Source of the DNA: Deltaproteobacteria bacterium
GTDB lineage: Bacteria > Desulfobacterota > Desulfobacteria > Desulfobacterales > JAFDCJ01
DNA: 7,788 nt
Reading direction: 5' to 3'
Assembly (NCBI GenBank): GCA_019310665.1
Contig: JAFDDW010000085.1
Location: 1-7,788, forward strand
The notes under the pieces are model-generated. The model searched no databases, was not told the origin of the DNA, and was given only the letters and a program-made list of their open reading frames with translations. Made by a program: the position numbers and the translations under genes. Below are positions 1-6,089 of the stretch, piece after piece (the stretch's first letter is position 1; each line of letters opens with the position of its first letter).

Positions 1-555
1 TTCCCCCTCCGGGGAAAGCACAATATCGGTTACAAGCACCCGGGTATTGATTTCTACACCCATTTTCCTGGCCTGCCGCGCAAACTCATAGGTAATTCCG
101 CTGGGGTCGATGTGCCCGTCATCCGGCACGTAGACGGCACCATAAAGGCTATCATCAGCCAGTTGGGGACATATTTCCAGAACTTCTCGGGGCGATATGA
201 TATCAGCCGTCAGGCCGATGGCTTTGGCCCGGCTGACATCCCGCTGCAGCGCTTTTAATCGATCCTTGCTGCTGGCCAACCTTAAACTTCCCACCGTGTG
301 CCAGCCCAGAGAGTCGCCGCCCTCCCCTTGGGCCAATTCATTGTAGAGGTTGATGGTGTAATTCATCACCTTCATCAGCGCCGGAGAGGTACGAAACTGG
401 GAAACCAGCCCCACGGAATGAAACGTCGTGCCGCTGGTCAATTCACCCTTTTCCAACAGGACGACGTCGGTACACCCGGCCCTGGCAAGATGATACGCGA
501 TGCTGGTGCCGAAAATTCCTCCGCCGATTATAACGACTTGAGCTTGATCTTTCAA
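1..555 (-). CDS. FAD-dependent oxidoreductase, sarcosine/dimethylglycine dehydrogenase-like (N-terminal part)
   Basis: This is a partial gene: 185 codons are visible from the start and the frame stays open to the left edge. It begins with TTG at 555-553, preceded by GGAGAG at 567-562 with a 6-base gap, and no better start lies nearby. The N-terminus has a Rossmann dinucleotide-binding motif (VVIIGGGIFGTSIAYHL, glycines 11, 13 and 16) and an acidic residue closing the second strand (LLEKGE, Glu35). Next comes TSGTTFHSVGL. The TSGTT-H-GL pattern is typical of the DAO-fold dimethylglycine/sarcosine dehydrogenases, where the His can carry covalent FAD; here that would be His46. A DGHIDPSG stretch near residue 147 also fits this family. 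The expected reaction is oxidative removal of a methyl group or amine oxidation of a glycine derivative. The C-terminal half is missing, so substrate and any folate-binding domain cannot be judged. It is divergent from the lysR gene and may be its target. Confidence 0.85.
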   Translation of the reverse strand, partial: MKDQAQVVIIGGGIFGTSIAYHLARAGCTDVVLLEKGELTSGTTFHSVGLVSQFRTSPALMKVMNYTINLYNELAQGEGGDSLGWHTVGSLRLASSKDRLKALQRDVSRAKAIGLTADIISPREVLEICPQLADDSLYGAVYVPDDGHIDPSGITYEFARQARKMGVEINTRVLVTDIVLSPEGE

Positions 556-561
556 TATTTT

Positions 562-567
562 CTCTCC
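562..567 (-). promoter_or_regulatory. Ribosome binding site deciding the TTG start
   Basis: Read on the minus strand this is GGAGAG, six bases before TTG at 555-553. It supports the rare TTG start of the flavoenzyme. The codons right after TTG lead straight into the Rossmann motif, as expected for a true N-terminus. Confidence 0.7.
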
Positions 568-633
568 TTCGATATAGAGTCAGATTCAATCGCTTGTAGT
601 TGTTCCCTCATTCTAAGCAAAGAACCCATAGAA

Positions 634-662
634 AAAATAGAGAAAATATGTGTATAAGTCAA
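634..662 (-). promoter_or_regulatory. Predicted sigma-70 promoter for the flavoenzyme gene
   Basis: On the minus strand, TTGACT (662-657) is followed after exactly 17 bases by TATTTT (639-634), giving a plausible -35/-10 pair. Transcription would start near 627, leaving a leader of about 70 bases before the TTG start codon. The -35 matches the consensus in five of six positions and the spacing is optimal; the -10 is weaker. A LysR-type palindrome lies just upstream, which suits an activator-dependent promoter. Confidence 0.45.
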
Positions 663-684
663 AGAACATATATTAATTTGTTCC

Positions 685-699
685 ATAACTTCAGGTTAT
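685..699. promoter_or_regulatory. Candidate LysR-type operator (T-N11-A palindrome)
   Basis: ATAAC-TTCAG-GTTAT is a perfect 5-bp inverted repeat with a 5-base spacer and contains T-N11-A (T686, A698). Its centre at 692 is about 65 bases upstream of the transcription start predicted for the flavoenzyme promoter. That is the usual position of the recognition half-site of LysR-type activators. The lysR gene lies on the other side of the same intergenic region. The site is inferred from symmetry and position only. Confidence 0.4.
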
Positions 700-819
700 A
701 AATAAGCCTTACCTAAATTGAGCGATACCATTGACTTTCAAGTGCTCACAGGCGGTGATAAACCCCGCCCGCTTGTCTGCATGACGGCACGACGATTTTT
801 ACCGAGGAACTGCTCGGCT

Positions 820-879
820 AACCCGGACAAGCCGGAAAATGCCTAAAATGAGCTAAAGTGCCTAAAATGCCTAAAATTA
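820..879 (+). repeat. TGCCTAAAW tandem repeat, copy A, with CCGG module
   Basis: The left part (820-837) is a short palindromic module, CCGG-ACAAG-CCGG, starting AACCCGG. It runs directly into 40 bp of tandem units at 840-879: TGCCTAAAA, TGAGCTAAAG, TGCCTAAAA, TGCCTAAAA, then TTA. Unit lengths are 9, 10, 9 and 9 bp. The 40-bp part differs from copy C (4670-4709) at only three positions, and the last 27 bases are identical. It lies between the flavoenzyme and lysR genes. Confidence 0.85.
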
Positions 880-978
880 ATGCAAAGAAATAACTATTAA
901 GAATCTAAGAATTTATTTAATTTAGGTTATGATTGTGTTAGTGAATAAAAATAATGATGTCTATGGTTAGAATTACAT

Positions 979-982
979 GAGG
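979..982 (+). promoter_or_regulatory. Ribosome binding site of lysR
   Basis: GAGG lies ten bases before the ATG at 993. The spacing is slightly long. It supports this start, which also agrees with the standard N-terminus of LysR proteins. Confidence 0.5.
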
Positions 983-992
983 TCATAAGAAA

Positions 993-1895
993 ATGAACCT
1001 TAACCAGTTGAAAATATTTTATTTAGCGGCCAAAAGAAGAAATTTGAGCGTGGCGGCCGCAGAACTCTTCATCACCCAGCCGGCGGTCACAAAAGGGCTT
1101 CAACGCCTGCAGGAATATTACGATATGAAATTTGTCGATCACATCGGCAAAAAGCTGGTCCTGACGGATGCTGGCGAGGTGCTTTATGAGATTGCCGAAA
1201 AAATATTTGAACTGGAGAGCAAAGCCGAAGAGAGCATCCGTGATTTTCAGGAACGCAAACGGGGACGGATCCGGATTCTTTCAAGCGAGAGTTTCGGCGA
1301 TTACTACCTGCCGCGCATCATTATACCTTTCAGTAAAGCATATCCACTGGTGCGAATCACAATGAACATCCTGCCTACTGAACAGGTTATAGAAAATACG
1401 GCTACCCTCAACAACGACCTGGGATTTATTTCTTATCCTGTTGAACATAAGAAACTTTTGGTCAAAGAAGTTCTGGAAGACCAGCTGGTTATCATAACCC
1501 CCCCGGACCATCCCCTGGGCCGCTACCCCACGCTGGAACCCTCGAATCTTGAAGACCAATTGCTAATCATGCACGAAACGGGTTCAGCTCCCCGCAAAGC
1601 CTTGGAGAACTATGTCCGAAAAAATGATCTTTCGGTCAGCATTCATCTGGAGCTTTCCAGCAACCGCGCCATCAAGCGGGCGGTGGAGGATGGAATCGGT
1701 ATTGCCCTGATATCAAGGAAAGTCGCCAATGAAGAAATCCGCAATAAAAGGCTTCGGGCGATTCCCCTGTCAGATCGATCCATGACACGCAAATTCTATA
1801 TGGTCCACCACCAGGACAAATATCTTTCCGAATCCCTGCAGAATTTTATCGATATGGTATTTAAGTGGGCGGCGGAATATATGCGGACGCTTTAA
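993..1895 (+). CDS. LysR-family transcriptional regulator
   Basis: At 300 residues this has the standard LysR length. Residues 1-60 form the winged helix-turn-helix: NLNQLKIFYLAAKRRNLSVA, then a recognition helix region with ITQPAVTKGLQRLQ, and LVLTDAGE closing the wing. A linker helix rich in Glu and Lys follows (about 62-88). From about residue 91 a periplasmic-binding-protein-like effector domain begins (GRIRILSSESFGDYYLPRII), in the style of CbbR/CysL-like regulators. The effector is not deducible. It is co-oriented with kbl and tdh and divergent from the flavoenzyme gene; both arrangements are typical of LysR targets. A T-N11-A palindrome lies in the divergent region at 685-699. I infer control of threonine/glycine catabolism from context only. 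It acts as a cytoplasmic DNA-binding protein, usually a tetramer in this family. Confidence 0.93.
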   Translation: MNLNQLKIFYLAAKRRNLSVAAAELFITQPAVTKGLQRLQEYYDMKFVDHIGKKLVLTDAGEVLYEIAEKIFELESKAEESIRDFQERKRGRIRILSSESFGDYYLPRIIIPFSKAYPLVRITMNILPTEQVIENTATLNNDLGFISYPVEHKKLLVKEVLEDQLVIITPPDHPLGRYPTLEPSNLEDQLLIMHETGSAPRKALENYVRKNDLSVSIHLELSSNRAIKRAVEDGIGIALISRKVANEEIRNKRLRAIPLSDRSMTRKFYMVHHQDKYLSESLQNFIDMVFKWAAEYMRTL

Positions 1896-1925
1896 TCTTT
1901 AATTTCTAATATTGTAGGATGTCGG

Positions 1926-1956
1926 TTGAAAAATTCCATTTTTCGTATAATATAAA
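1926..1956 (+). promoter_or_regulatory. Possible promoter upstream of kbl
   Basis: A perfect TATAAT (1946-1951) sits about 110 bases before kbl. TTGAAA (1926-1931) lies upstream, but only 14 bases separate the two; the overlapping TATAAA at 1951-1956 would give 19. Neither spacing is ideal, so this could be an activator-dependent promoter or simply AT-rich DNA. Repeat copy B would lie in the transcribed leader. Confidence 0.3.
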
Positions 1957-1960
1957 TTAT

Positions 1961-2034
1961 AACCCGGATAAACCGGAAAGTGCCTTGAGAAAAGAAATGC
2001 CTAAAAACAGAATGCCTAAAATGCATAAAAAATA
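1961..2034 (+). repeat. TGCCTAAAW repeat, copy B (degenerate), with CCGG module
   Basis: The CCGG module appears as AACCCGGATAAACCGGAAAG (1961-1980), two substitutions from copy A within the 13-bp palindrome. It is followed by a degraded unit TGCCTTGAG, then TGCCTAAAA twice and TGCATAAAA, spread over about 50 bp with interruptions. The same module-then-units order and orientation as copy A show a composite element. It occupies the lysR-kbl gap and ends shortly before the kbl ribosome binding site. Confidence 0.75.
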
Positions 2035-2050
2035 ATTACTAAGGTACTAT

Positions 2051-2056
2051 AGGGAG
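2051..2056 (+). promoter_or_regulatory. Ribosome binding site of kbl
   Basis: AGGGAG lies six bases before the ATG at 2063, a strong and well-spaced site that fixes the start. Confidence 0.65.
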
Positions 2057-2062
2057 ACAGCC

Positions 2063-3250
2063 ATGTATGGACAATTTCGAGATGAGCTTCAAAATGAGCT
2101 GGAAGAAATCACCGAAGCCGGCCTTTATAAATCCGAGCGTCATTTAACTTCCGCCCAGCAAGCCCGCATCAGGGTCGATGAAAAGCAGGTGTTAAATATG
2201 TGTGCCAACAACTATCTCGGCCTGGCGGATAATAAAGAGATCATTGAAGCCGTAAAGAAAGGTCTCGATGACCGGGGGTTCGGCATGGCCTCCGTGCGCT
2301 TTATCTGCGGAACCCAGGACATCCACTATGAGCTTGAAAAGAAAATCAGTGACTTTTTCGCAACCGATGACACCATTCTTTACTCCTCGTGTTTTGATGC
2401 CAATACCGGCCTTTTTGAAACCCTGCTTGGTGAAAACGATGCCATCATCTCAGACGCTTTAAATCATGCATCGATCATAGACGGCGTCCGTTTGTGCAAG
2501 GCGGCCCGCTATCGTTATGACCATGGAGACATGGCCTCACTTGAGAAATGCCTGCAGGAATCAGCGGAAGCCAAAACCAGAATGATCGCTACCGACGGCG
2601 TATTCAGCATGGACGGAGAGTATGCCAGACTGGAAAATATCTGTAATTTGGCTGAAAAATACGCTGCCCTTGTAATGGTCGATGACAGCCATGCCACCGG
2701 TTTTGTGGGCCCCACAGGGCGCGGCACCGTCGAGCTCTGCGGGGTTCAGCAACGGGTCGACATCATCACTTCAACCCTGGGTAAAGCCCTGGGCGGCGCA
2801 TCCGGCGGATTCACCACCGGACGCAAGGGCATCATCGAAATACTGCGGCAGCGCTCACGGCCCTATCTTTTTTCAAATTCCCTGGCACCCCCCATTGTGT
2901 CGGCCGCTCTAAAAACCATCGATTTATTGGAAGAATCCCAGGTACCCAGAAAAAGGCTGGAATCAAACACCGAATTTTTTAGAAAGGAAATCGCCGGGGC
3001 AGGCTTTACGATCAAACCCGGCAGTCATCCCATTGTTCCCATCATGCTGGGAGATGCCAAACTGGCCCAGAAGATGGCAGCCCGACTTCTGGATGAGGGC
3101 GTTTACGCCATAGGATTTTTTTATCCAGTGGTTCCCAAAGGCCAGGCGCGCATCCGAGTCCAAATCTCAGCGGCGCATTCAAAAGAAGATCTGGAATTTG
3201 CCCTGGAAAAATTCATCAAAGTCGGCAAAGAGTTGAGGGTGATAAAATAA
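2063..3250 (+). CDS. kbl: Glycine C-acetyltransferase (2-amino-3-ketobutyrate CoA ligase)
   Basis: This PLP enzyme cleaves 2-amino-3-ketobutyrate with CoA to glycine and acetyl-CoA, the second step of threonine degradation through threonine dehydrogenase. It belongs to the alpha-oxoamine synthase group (fold-type I, cytosolic dimers). Its 395 residues match the usual length (398 in E. coli). Key features are the cofactor lysine in STLGKALGGASGG (Lys241), the PLP-stacking histidine in DALNHASIIDG (His135), the VMVDDSHATGF motif (Asp207 and His210) and SNSLAPP near the dimer interface. The C-terminal PVVPKGQARIRVQISAAHS is the family's conserved end region. The related KAS, BioF and HemA enzymes share the fold, but the next gene being tdh and the GFGMASVRFICGTQ segment point to Kbl. 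It follows lysR in the same direction by 167 bp. Confidence 0.95.
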   Translation: MYGQFRDELQNELEEITEAGLYKSERHLTSAQQARIRVDEKQVLNMCANNYLGLADNKEIIEAVKKGLDDRGFGMASVRFICGTQDIHYELEKKISDFFATDDTILYSSCFDANTGLFETLLGENDAIISDALNHASIIDGVRLCKAARYRYDHGDMASLEKCLQESAEAKTRMIATDGVFSMDGEYARLENICNLAEKYAALVMVDDSHATGFVGPTGRGTVELCGVQQRVDIITSTLGKALGGASGGFTTGRKGIIEILRQRSRPYLFSNSLAPPIVSAALKTIDLLEESQVPRKRLESNTEFFRKEIAGAGFTIKPGSHPIVPIMLGDAKLAQKMAARLLDEGVYAIGFFYPVVPKGQARIRVQISAAHSKEDLEFALEKFIKVGKELRVIK

Positions 3251-3261
3251 AAAACATAGAG

Positions 3262-3522
3262 GAATGGATTCTAATTTTAAATGAAATATTAGACAGGATT
3301 AACAGGATATAATGGATATTTTGCTTCTCCGGTTTCCGGATGAAACCGGAAAGATGTCATACGCTTTGTGGTGGTAATCTCGAATATTATCAGATCAAAT
3401 ATTTCTTCCACCGAAGGTGGATTGAGTTTCATCACTTTCATTTGGAAAGTGATAAAATCAAAAAAATCCAACAAATCCTGTAAATCCTGTCCAATTTGAA
3501 AGAAATAAAAAAGAATCCATTC
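3262..3522. repeat. Long inverted-repeat element with three internal hairpins, between kbl and tdh
   Basis: The outer ends GAATGGATTCT (3262-3272) and AGAATCCATTC (3512-3522) are perfect inverses. Further in, GACAGGATT-AACAGGAT (3292-3308) is mirrored by ATCCTGTAAATCCTGTC (3475-3491) with one mismatch. The arms continue less well to about 3323 and 3459, so each is about 62 bp. Three perfect stems fill the interior: CCGGTTTC/GAAACCGG (3329-3349), TCCACC/GGTGGA (3407-3421) and ATCACTTTC/GAAAGTGAT (3431-3453). No transposase is present and I see no target-site duplication. It could be a MITE-like non-autonomous element or, if co-transcribed, a large structured RNA in the operon. An open frame on the minus strand (3289-3474) is probably incidental. 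Confidence 0.75.
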
Positions 3523-3559
3523 ATTATTTTCCCACTACCCCAAATTAAGGTACGAGCTC

Positions 3560-4597
3560 ATGAAAATGAAAGCCCTGGTAAAAGCAAAACCGGAGCCTGG
3601 TATCTGGCTGGAAGATGTTCCGGTGCCGGAAATCGGGATTAATGATGTCCTGATCAAGATTCATAAAACCGCAATTTGCGGCACCGACGTCCATATTTAC
3701 AACTGGGATGCCTGGGCCCAGAAAACGATACCCGTTCCCATGCATGTCGGGCACGAATTTGTCGGACGCGTGGCTGAAATCGGTGACAACGTGCATGACT
3801 TTAAGCCCGGTCATATCGTGTCCGGTGAAGGCCATCTGATCTGCGGACATTGCCGCAATTGCCTGGCCGGCCGGCGGCATCTGTGCATGAAAACCAGCGG
3901 TGTCGGCGTTAACCGGCCTGGAGCCTTTGCCGAGTATTTAAGCATACCGCAAACCAACGTATGGTATTGCGATCCGAATATCTCCACGGACATCCTCAGC
4001 TGTTTTGATCCGTTGGGTAACGCCACCCATACCGCCCTGTCTTTTGATGTTCTCGGTGAAGACGTACTGATCACCGGCGCCGGGCCTATCGGCTGTATGG
4101 CAGCGGCCGTTGCCAAACATGCCGGTGCACGCCATGTGGTGGTGACCGACGTCAATCCCTATCGTTTGAAACTGGCCAAAAAAATGGGTGCCACCCTGGC
4201 GCTGGATGTACGGCGCCAAAAAATCGAAGATGCTCAGAAAAAACTGGGCATGAAAGAAGGATTTGACGTGGGCATGGAAATGTCCGGCAACCCCGACGCC
4301 CTGCGTTCGATGCTGCCCAACATGTGTCACGGAGCTAAGGTTACCCTTTTGGGTATCCTGCCGCCGAACACTGCCATTGACTGGGATTTAGTCGTCTTCA
4401 GCGGTTTGACCATCAAAGGCATCTACGGACGTGAAATGTATGAAACCTGGTACAAAATGACCGTCATGATCGAATCGGGCCTGGACATCGAACCTGTTAT
4501 TACCCACCGGTTTCATTATACCGAGTATGAAAAGGGGTTTGAAGTCATGCGCTCGGGAAAATCCGGTAAAGTCATTTTAAGCTGGGAAGAAGGTTAA
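3560..4597 (+). CDS. tdh: L-threonine 3-dehydrogenase (zinc-dependent)
   Basis: This enzyme oxidises L-threonine with NAD+ to 2-amino-3-ketobutyrate, the substrate of Kbl encoded upstream. Its 345 residues match the medium-chain zinc dehydrogenase form (341 in E. coli). Catalytic zinc ligands are visible: Cys40 in AICGTDVHIYNWD and His65-Glu66 in GHEFVG. A structural zinc site is formed by Cys95, Cys98, Cys101 and Cys109. The NAD-binding Rossmann motif is ITGAGPIGCMA (171-181). GTDVHIYNWD, GIYGREMYETWYKM and the closing HRFHYTEYEKGFEVMRSGKSGKV are characteristic of threonine dehydrogenases rather than general alcohol or sorbitol dehydrogenases. The ATG at 3560 has AAGG (3547-3550) nine bases upstream; a second ATG two codons later is an alternative. 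In many bacteria kbl and tdh are nearly contiguous, whereas here 309 bp separate them. Confidence 0.95.
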   Translation: MKMKALVKAKPEPGIWLEDVPVPEIGINDVLIKIHKTAICGTDVHIYNWDAWAQKTIPVPMHVGHEFVGRVAEIGDNVHDFKPGHIVSGEGHLICGHCRNCLAGRRHLCMKTSGVGVNRPGAFAEYLSIPQTNVWYCDPNISTDILSCFDPLGNATHTALSFDVLGEDVLITGAGPIGCMAAAVAKHAGARHVVVTDVNPYRLKLAKKMGATLALDVRRQKIEDAQKKLGMKEGFDVGMEMSGNPDALRSMLPNMCHGAKVTLLGILPPNTAIDWDLVVFSGLTIKGIYGREMYETWYKMTVMIESGLDIEPVITHRFHYTEYEKGFEVMRSGKSGKVILSWEEG

Positions 4598-4669
4598 TAT
4601 CTTATATTGTTATTTTTTTGCATTATGTGGCAAGATCTTTTTGTGTAAAAAGCAAGCTGCCCTAAGGAA

Positions 4670-4709
4670 TGCCTAAATTGCACTAAAGTGCCTAAAATGC
4701 CTAAAATTA
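4670..4709 (+). repeat. TGCCTAAAW tandem repeat, copy C
   Basis: The units are TGCCTAAAT, TGCACTAAAG, TGCCTAAAA, TGCCTAAAA and a closing TTA, 40 bp in all. The final 27 bases are identical to copy A. The CCGG module is absent on its left side. Confidence 0.85.
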
Positions 4710-4805
4710 TGGTGTCGCTTTGCTCCGTCTTTTGTATAAGCCGTTTACGCCGGCAATATGGAAGACCAAAAATCAGACCAATGAAATGACAACTTAGCGT
4801 GAGTT

Positions 4806-4824
4806 TCTATTTTCATAAAATAGA
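4806..4824. promoter_or_regulatory. Perfect AT-rich palindrome (possible operator or hairpin)
   Basis: TCTATTTT-CAT-AAAATAGA is an 8-bp perfect inverted repeat with a 3-base loop, about 70 bp before the anti-sigma-like gene and between repeat copies C and D. It lacks the GC stem and T-run of a terminator. It could be an operator, but nothing else supports this. Confidence 0.3.
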
Positions 4825-4835
4825 TAGAATACATT

Positions 4836-4875
4836 TACTTTAGGCACTTTAGGCAATTTCCGGCTTGTCCGGGTC
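4836..4875 (-). repeat. TGCCTAAAW repeat, copy D (inverted), with CCGG module
   Basis: Read on the minus strand, the module ACCCGGACAAGCCGGAAA is followed by TTGCCTAAAG and TGCCTAAAG. The module is identical to that in copy A, and the order of module then units is kept. It is the shortest copy, with only two units, and the only one on the minus strand. It faces copy C across about 125 bp. Confidence 0.8.
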
Positions 4876-4893
4876 AGGACATTATCAATTAAA

Positions 4894-5334
4894 GTGAGAA
4901 CACAAAATTATTCATTTGAACTCAACAGCAAATTGTCCGAACTAAAAGCTTTAAACCAACATCTAATGGCTTTTGGTCGCAATATCGGACTGTCGGAAAT
5001 TAGCATCTCAGAGATTAATATCTGCCTGGATGAATTGTTCACAAATATAGTCTCATATGGTTTCAAAGGCGACCTGGAGCATAAAATTAAATTCACAATA
5101 AAGGTGGATGCCAATATACTAGCTGTAAGTATTGAAGACGATGGCGTGCCTTTTAACCCACTCGAAAAAAAAGCGGTAGAACTCCCTGCAGATGTTATGA
5201 GTGCCAAAATCGGAGGCCTCGGAATTCATATTACCAGAGAACTGATGGATAAAATTTGCTATGAAAGAAAAAGAGGAAAAAACAAGTTGACTTTAAACAA
5301 AATCATCCAGGAAAATAGGGCACCTTCAGCATAA
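4894..5334 (+). CDS. RsbW-like anti-sigma factor / HATPase_c_2 domain protein
   Basis: The 146 residues form a single GHKL-type ATPase domain of the RsbW/SpoIIAB class. The N-box is INICLDELFTNIVSYGF (Glu47, Asn51), the G1 box is IEDDGVPFNPL (Asp83, Gly84) and the G2 region is IGGLGIHITRELMD (Gly107-110). Family members are serine kinases that bind and inhibit sigma factors or phosphorylate STAS-domain antagonists; others act in stress or biofilm switches. The start is GTG: the N-terminal strand and helix (NYSFELNSKLSELKALNQHL) belong to the domain, so internal ATGs would cut it. The ribosome site is weak (AGGA at 4876-4879, 14 bases away), directly beside repeat copy D. No sigma factor, STAS protein or PP2C phosphatase is adjacent, so the partner is unknown and unlinked. 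Confidence 0.85.
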   Translation: MRTQNYSFELNSKLSELKALNQHLMAFGRNIGLSEISISEINICLDELFTNIVSYGFKGDLEHKIKFTIKVDANILAVSIEDDGVPFNPLEKKAVELPADVMSAKIGGLGIHITRELMDKICYERKRGKNKLTLNKIIQENRAPSA

Positions 5335-5378
5335 TTACTCCGCCCTGAAAAATAGCACATTTAGGGTTGCACAGAAAG

Positions 5379-6083
5379 TTAAGTTAAAAGCTTCTCAATA
5401 TCGACGAGTTCCTCCAGACTGGTAATTACCGGACCCGAATCCTCTATCTGTGGCCAATTTCTCTGAACGGTATGGTGCTTCAGCCAAATGGCGTGCATTC
5501 CAGCATCTCGCGCCCCGCAAATATCGATGCGCCAGTCATCCCCGATGTAGACCGTCTCTGAGGCTGAGATCTCCAATTTTTCCAGGCATAGGCGGAACGG
5601 TTTCTGATCCGGCTTGGGTGGTATCCCGCCTTCGCCGGCCACAATAATTACTTTAAAGAAATTTTCCAATTCCGGATAGAGGCTGATGCGATGGGCTCCG
5701 GTTGCTTTTTGTCCCTGGGTGTTGGTGATTAAAGCGATTTCATAACGGCCGCGCAGGGAGGTAAGCACCTTACTTGCCTCAGGAAATAAAACGGTATGCT
5801 TTTTTACAGTTTCCCAGTATTCGGTTTCCCACTGGACCAGCCGGTTACTGTCCACAGCAACACAGTAGTAATAAAAAATCTCCTGCCACAGTGAATTTCG
5901 GGAAAAGTCGGACCGTTCATGAAATTCTTTGCGAAGGCGCCGGTAGATTGTCAAAAAATCGTCCCGCACTGTCAGGCCCATATTCGAAAACAGTTTATCC
6001 TGGGCCTCTTTTTCGGCAGTGCGAAAACCGTTGGCTGAATCTACAAGTGTTTGACCGAAATCGAAAATAACTGCTTTTATCAT
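5379..6083 (-). CDS. HAD-superfamily hydrolase
   Basis: The 234-residue protein shows all four HAD motifs: the nucleophile loop VIFDFGQTLVD (Asp8), ALITNTQ (Thr120), Lys157 in GGIPPKPDQKPF, and YIGDDWRIDICGARDAGM (Asp182, Asp183, Asp187). Residues of about 15-95 form an all-helical C1 cap, as in phosphoglycolate phosphatase and haloacid dehalogenase relatives. Motif I has Gly10 where phosphatases normally carry the second aspartate (DxD), the general acid/base. FDFG-type variants exist in the superfamily, but phosphatase activity should not be assumed. The ATG at 6083-6081 has no classical ribosome site; the only AGG lies inside repeat copy E, eight bases upstream. It is convergent with the anti-sigma-like gene and lies downstream of the SGNH gene on the same strand. 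Substrate unknown. Confidence 0.88.
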   Translation of the reverse strand: MIKAVIFDFGQTLVDSANGFRTAEKEAQDKLFSNMGLTVRDDFLTIYRRLRKEFHERSDFSRNSLWQEIFYYYCVAVDSNRLVQWETEYWETVKKHTVLFPEASKVLTSLRGRYEIALITNTQGQKATGAHRISLYPELENFFKVIIVAGEGGIPPKPDQKPFRLCLEKLEISASETVYIGDDWRIDICGARDAGMHAIWLKHHTVQRNWPQIEDSGPVITSLEELVDIEKLLT

Positions 6084-6089
6084 AACAAA

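Larger units (their letters stand above)
556..992. other. Divergent intergenic region between the flavoenzyme gene and lysR
   Basis: This 437-bp region holds no convincing gene. From left to right it contains the predicted promoter and LysR-type palindrome of the flavoenzyme, a lone degenerate ACCTAAATTG (711-720) that resembles one unit of the TGCCTAAAW family, a GC-rich stretch around 750-820 with a small hairpin (CCGAG 802-806 / CTCGG 813-817), repeat copy A with its CCGG module (820-879), and an AT-rich tail before lysR. I cannot pick a clear -35/-10 pair for lysR. Confidence 0.6.
4598..4893. other. Intergenic region after tdh, with two opposed repeat copies
   Basis: No gene is seen in these 296 bp. 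The stretch holds a weak AT-rich stem CTTTTT/AAAAAG just after tdh (about 4637-4652), which is not a convincing terminator. It then has repeat copy C (plus), about 125 bp of unique sequence with a perfect AT-rich hairpin (4806-4824), and repeat copy D (minus). Copy D ends 18 bases before the GTG of the next gene. I found no clear -35/-10 pair for that gene. Confidence 0.6.

Noticed and set aside
298..657. Open frame on plus of 119 codons
   Set aside because: It lies antisense to the flavoenzyme gene, which has a clear Rossmann motif, and has no recognisable domain.
802..817. Hairpin CCGAG/CTCGG upstream of lysR as a terminator or riboswitch part
   Set aside because: Five pairs with no T-run on either strand and no recognisable riboswitch core around it.
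840..879. Tandem TGCCTAAAW units as a CRISPR array
   Set aside because: Units are 9-10 bp and contiguous, with no spacers and no cas genes.
3289..3474. 61-codon minus-strand frame between kbl and tdh
   Set aside because: It is made up entirely of the inverted-repeat element, including its arms and hairpins, and ends in a repeat-derived NPV-type stretch. No ribosome site or family likeness seen.
3938..4330. Long antisense frames within tdh
   Set aside because: They mirror a strongly conserved zinc dehydrogenase and look like codon-bias shadows.
5340..5364. Terminator between the convergent anti-sigma and HAD genes
   Set aside because: CCCTGAAA/TTTAGGG pairs only with a bulge and has no T-run.
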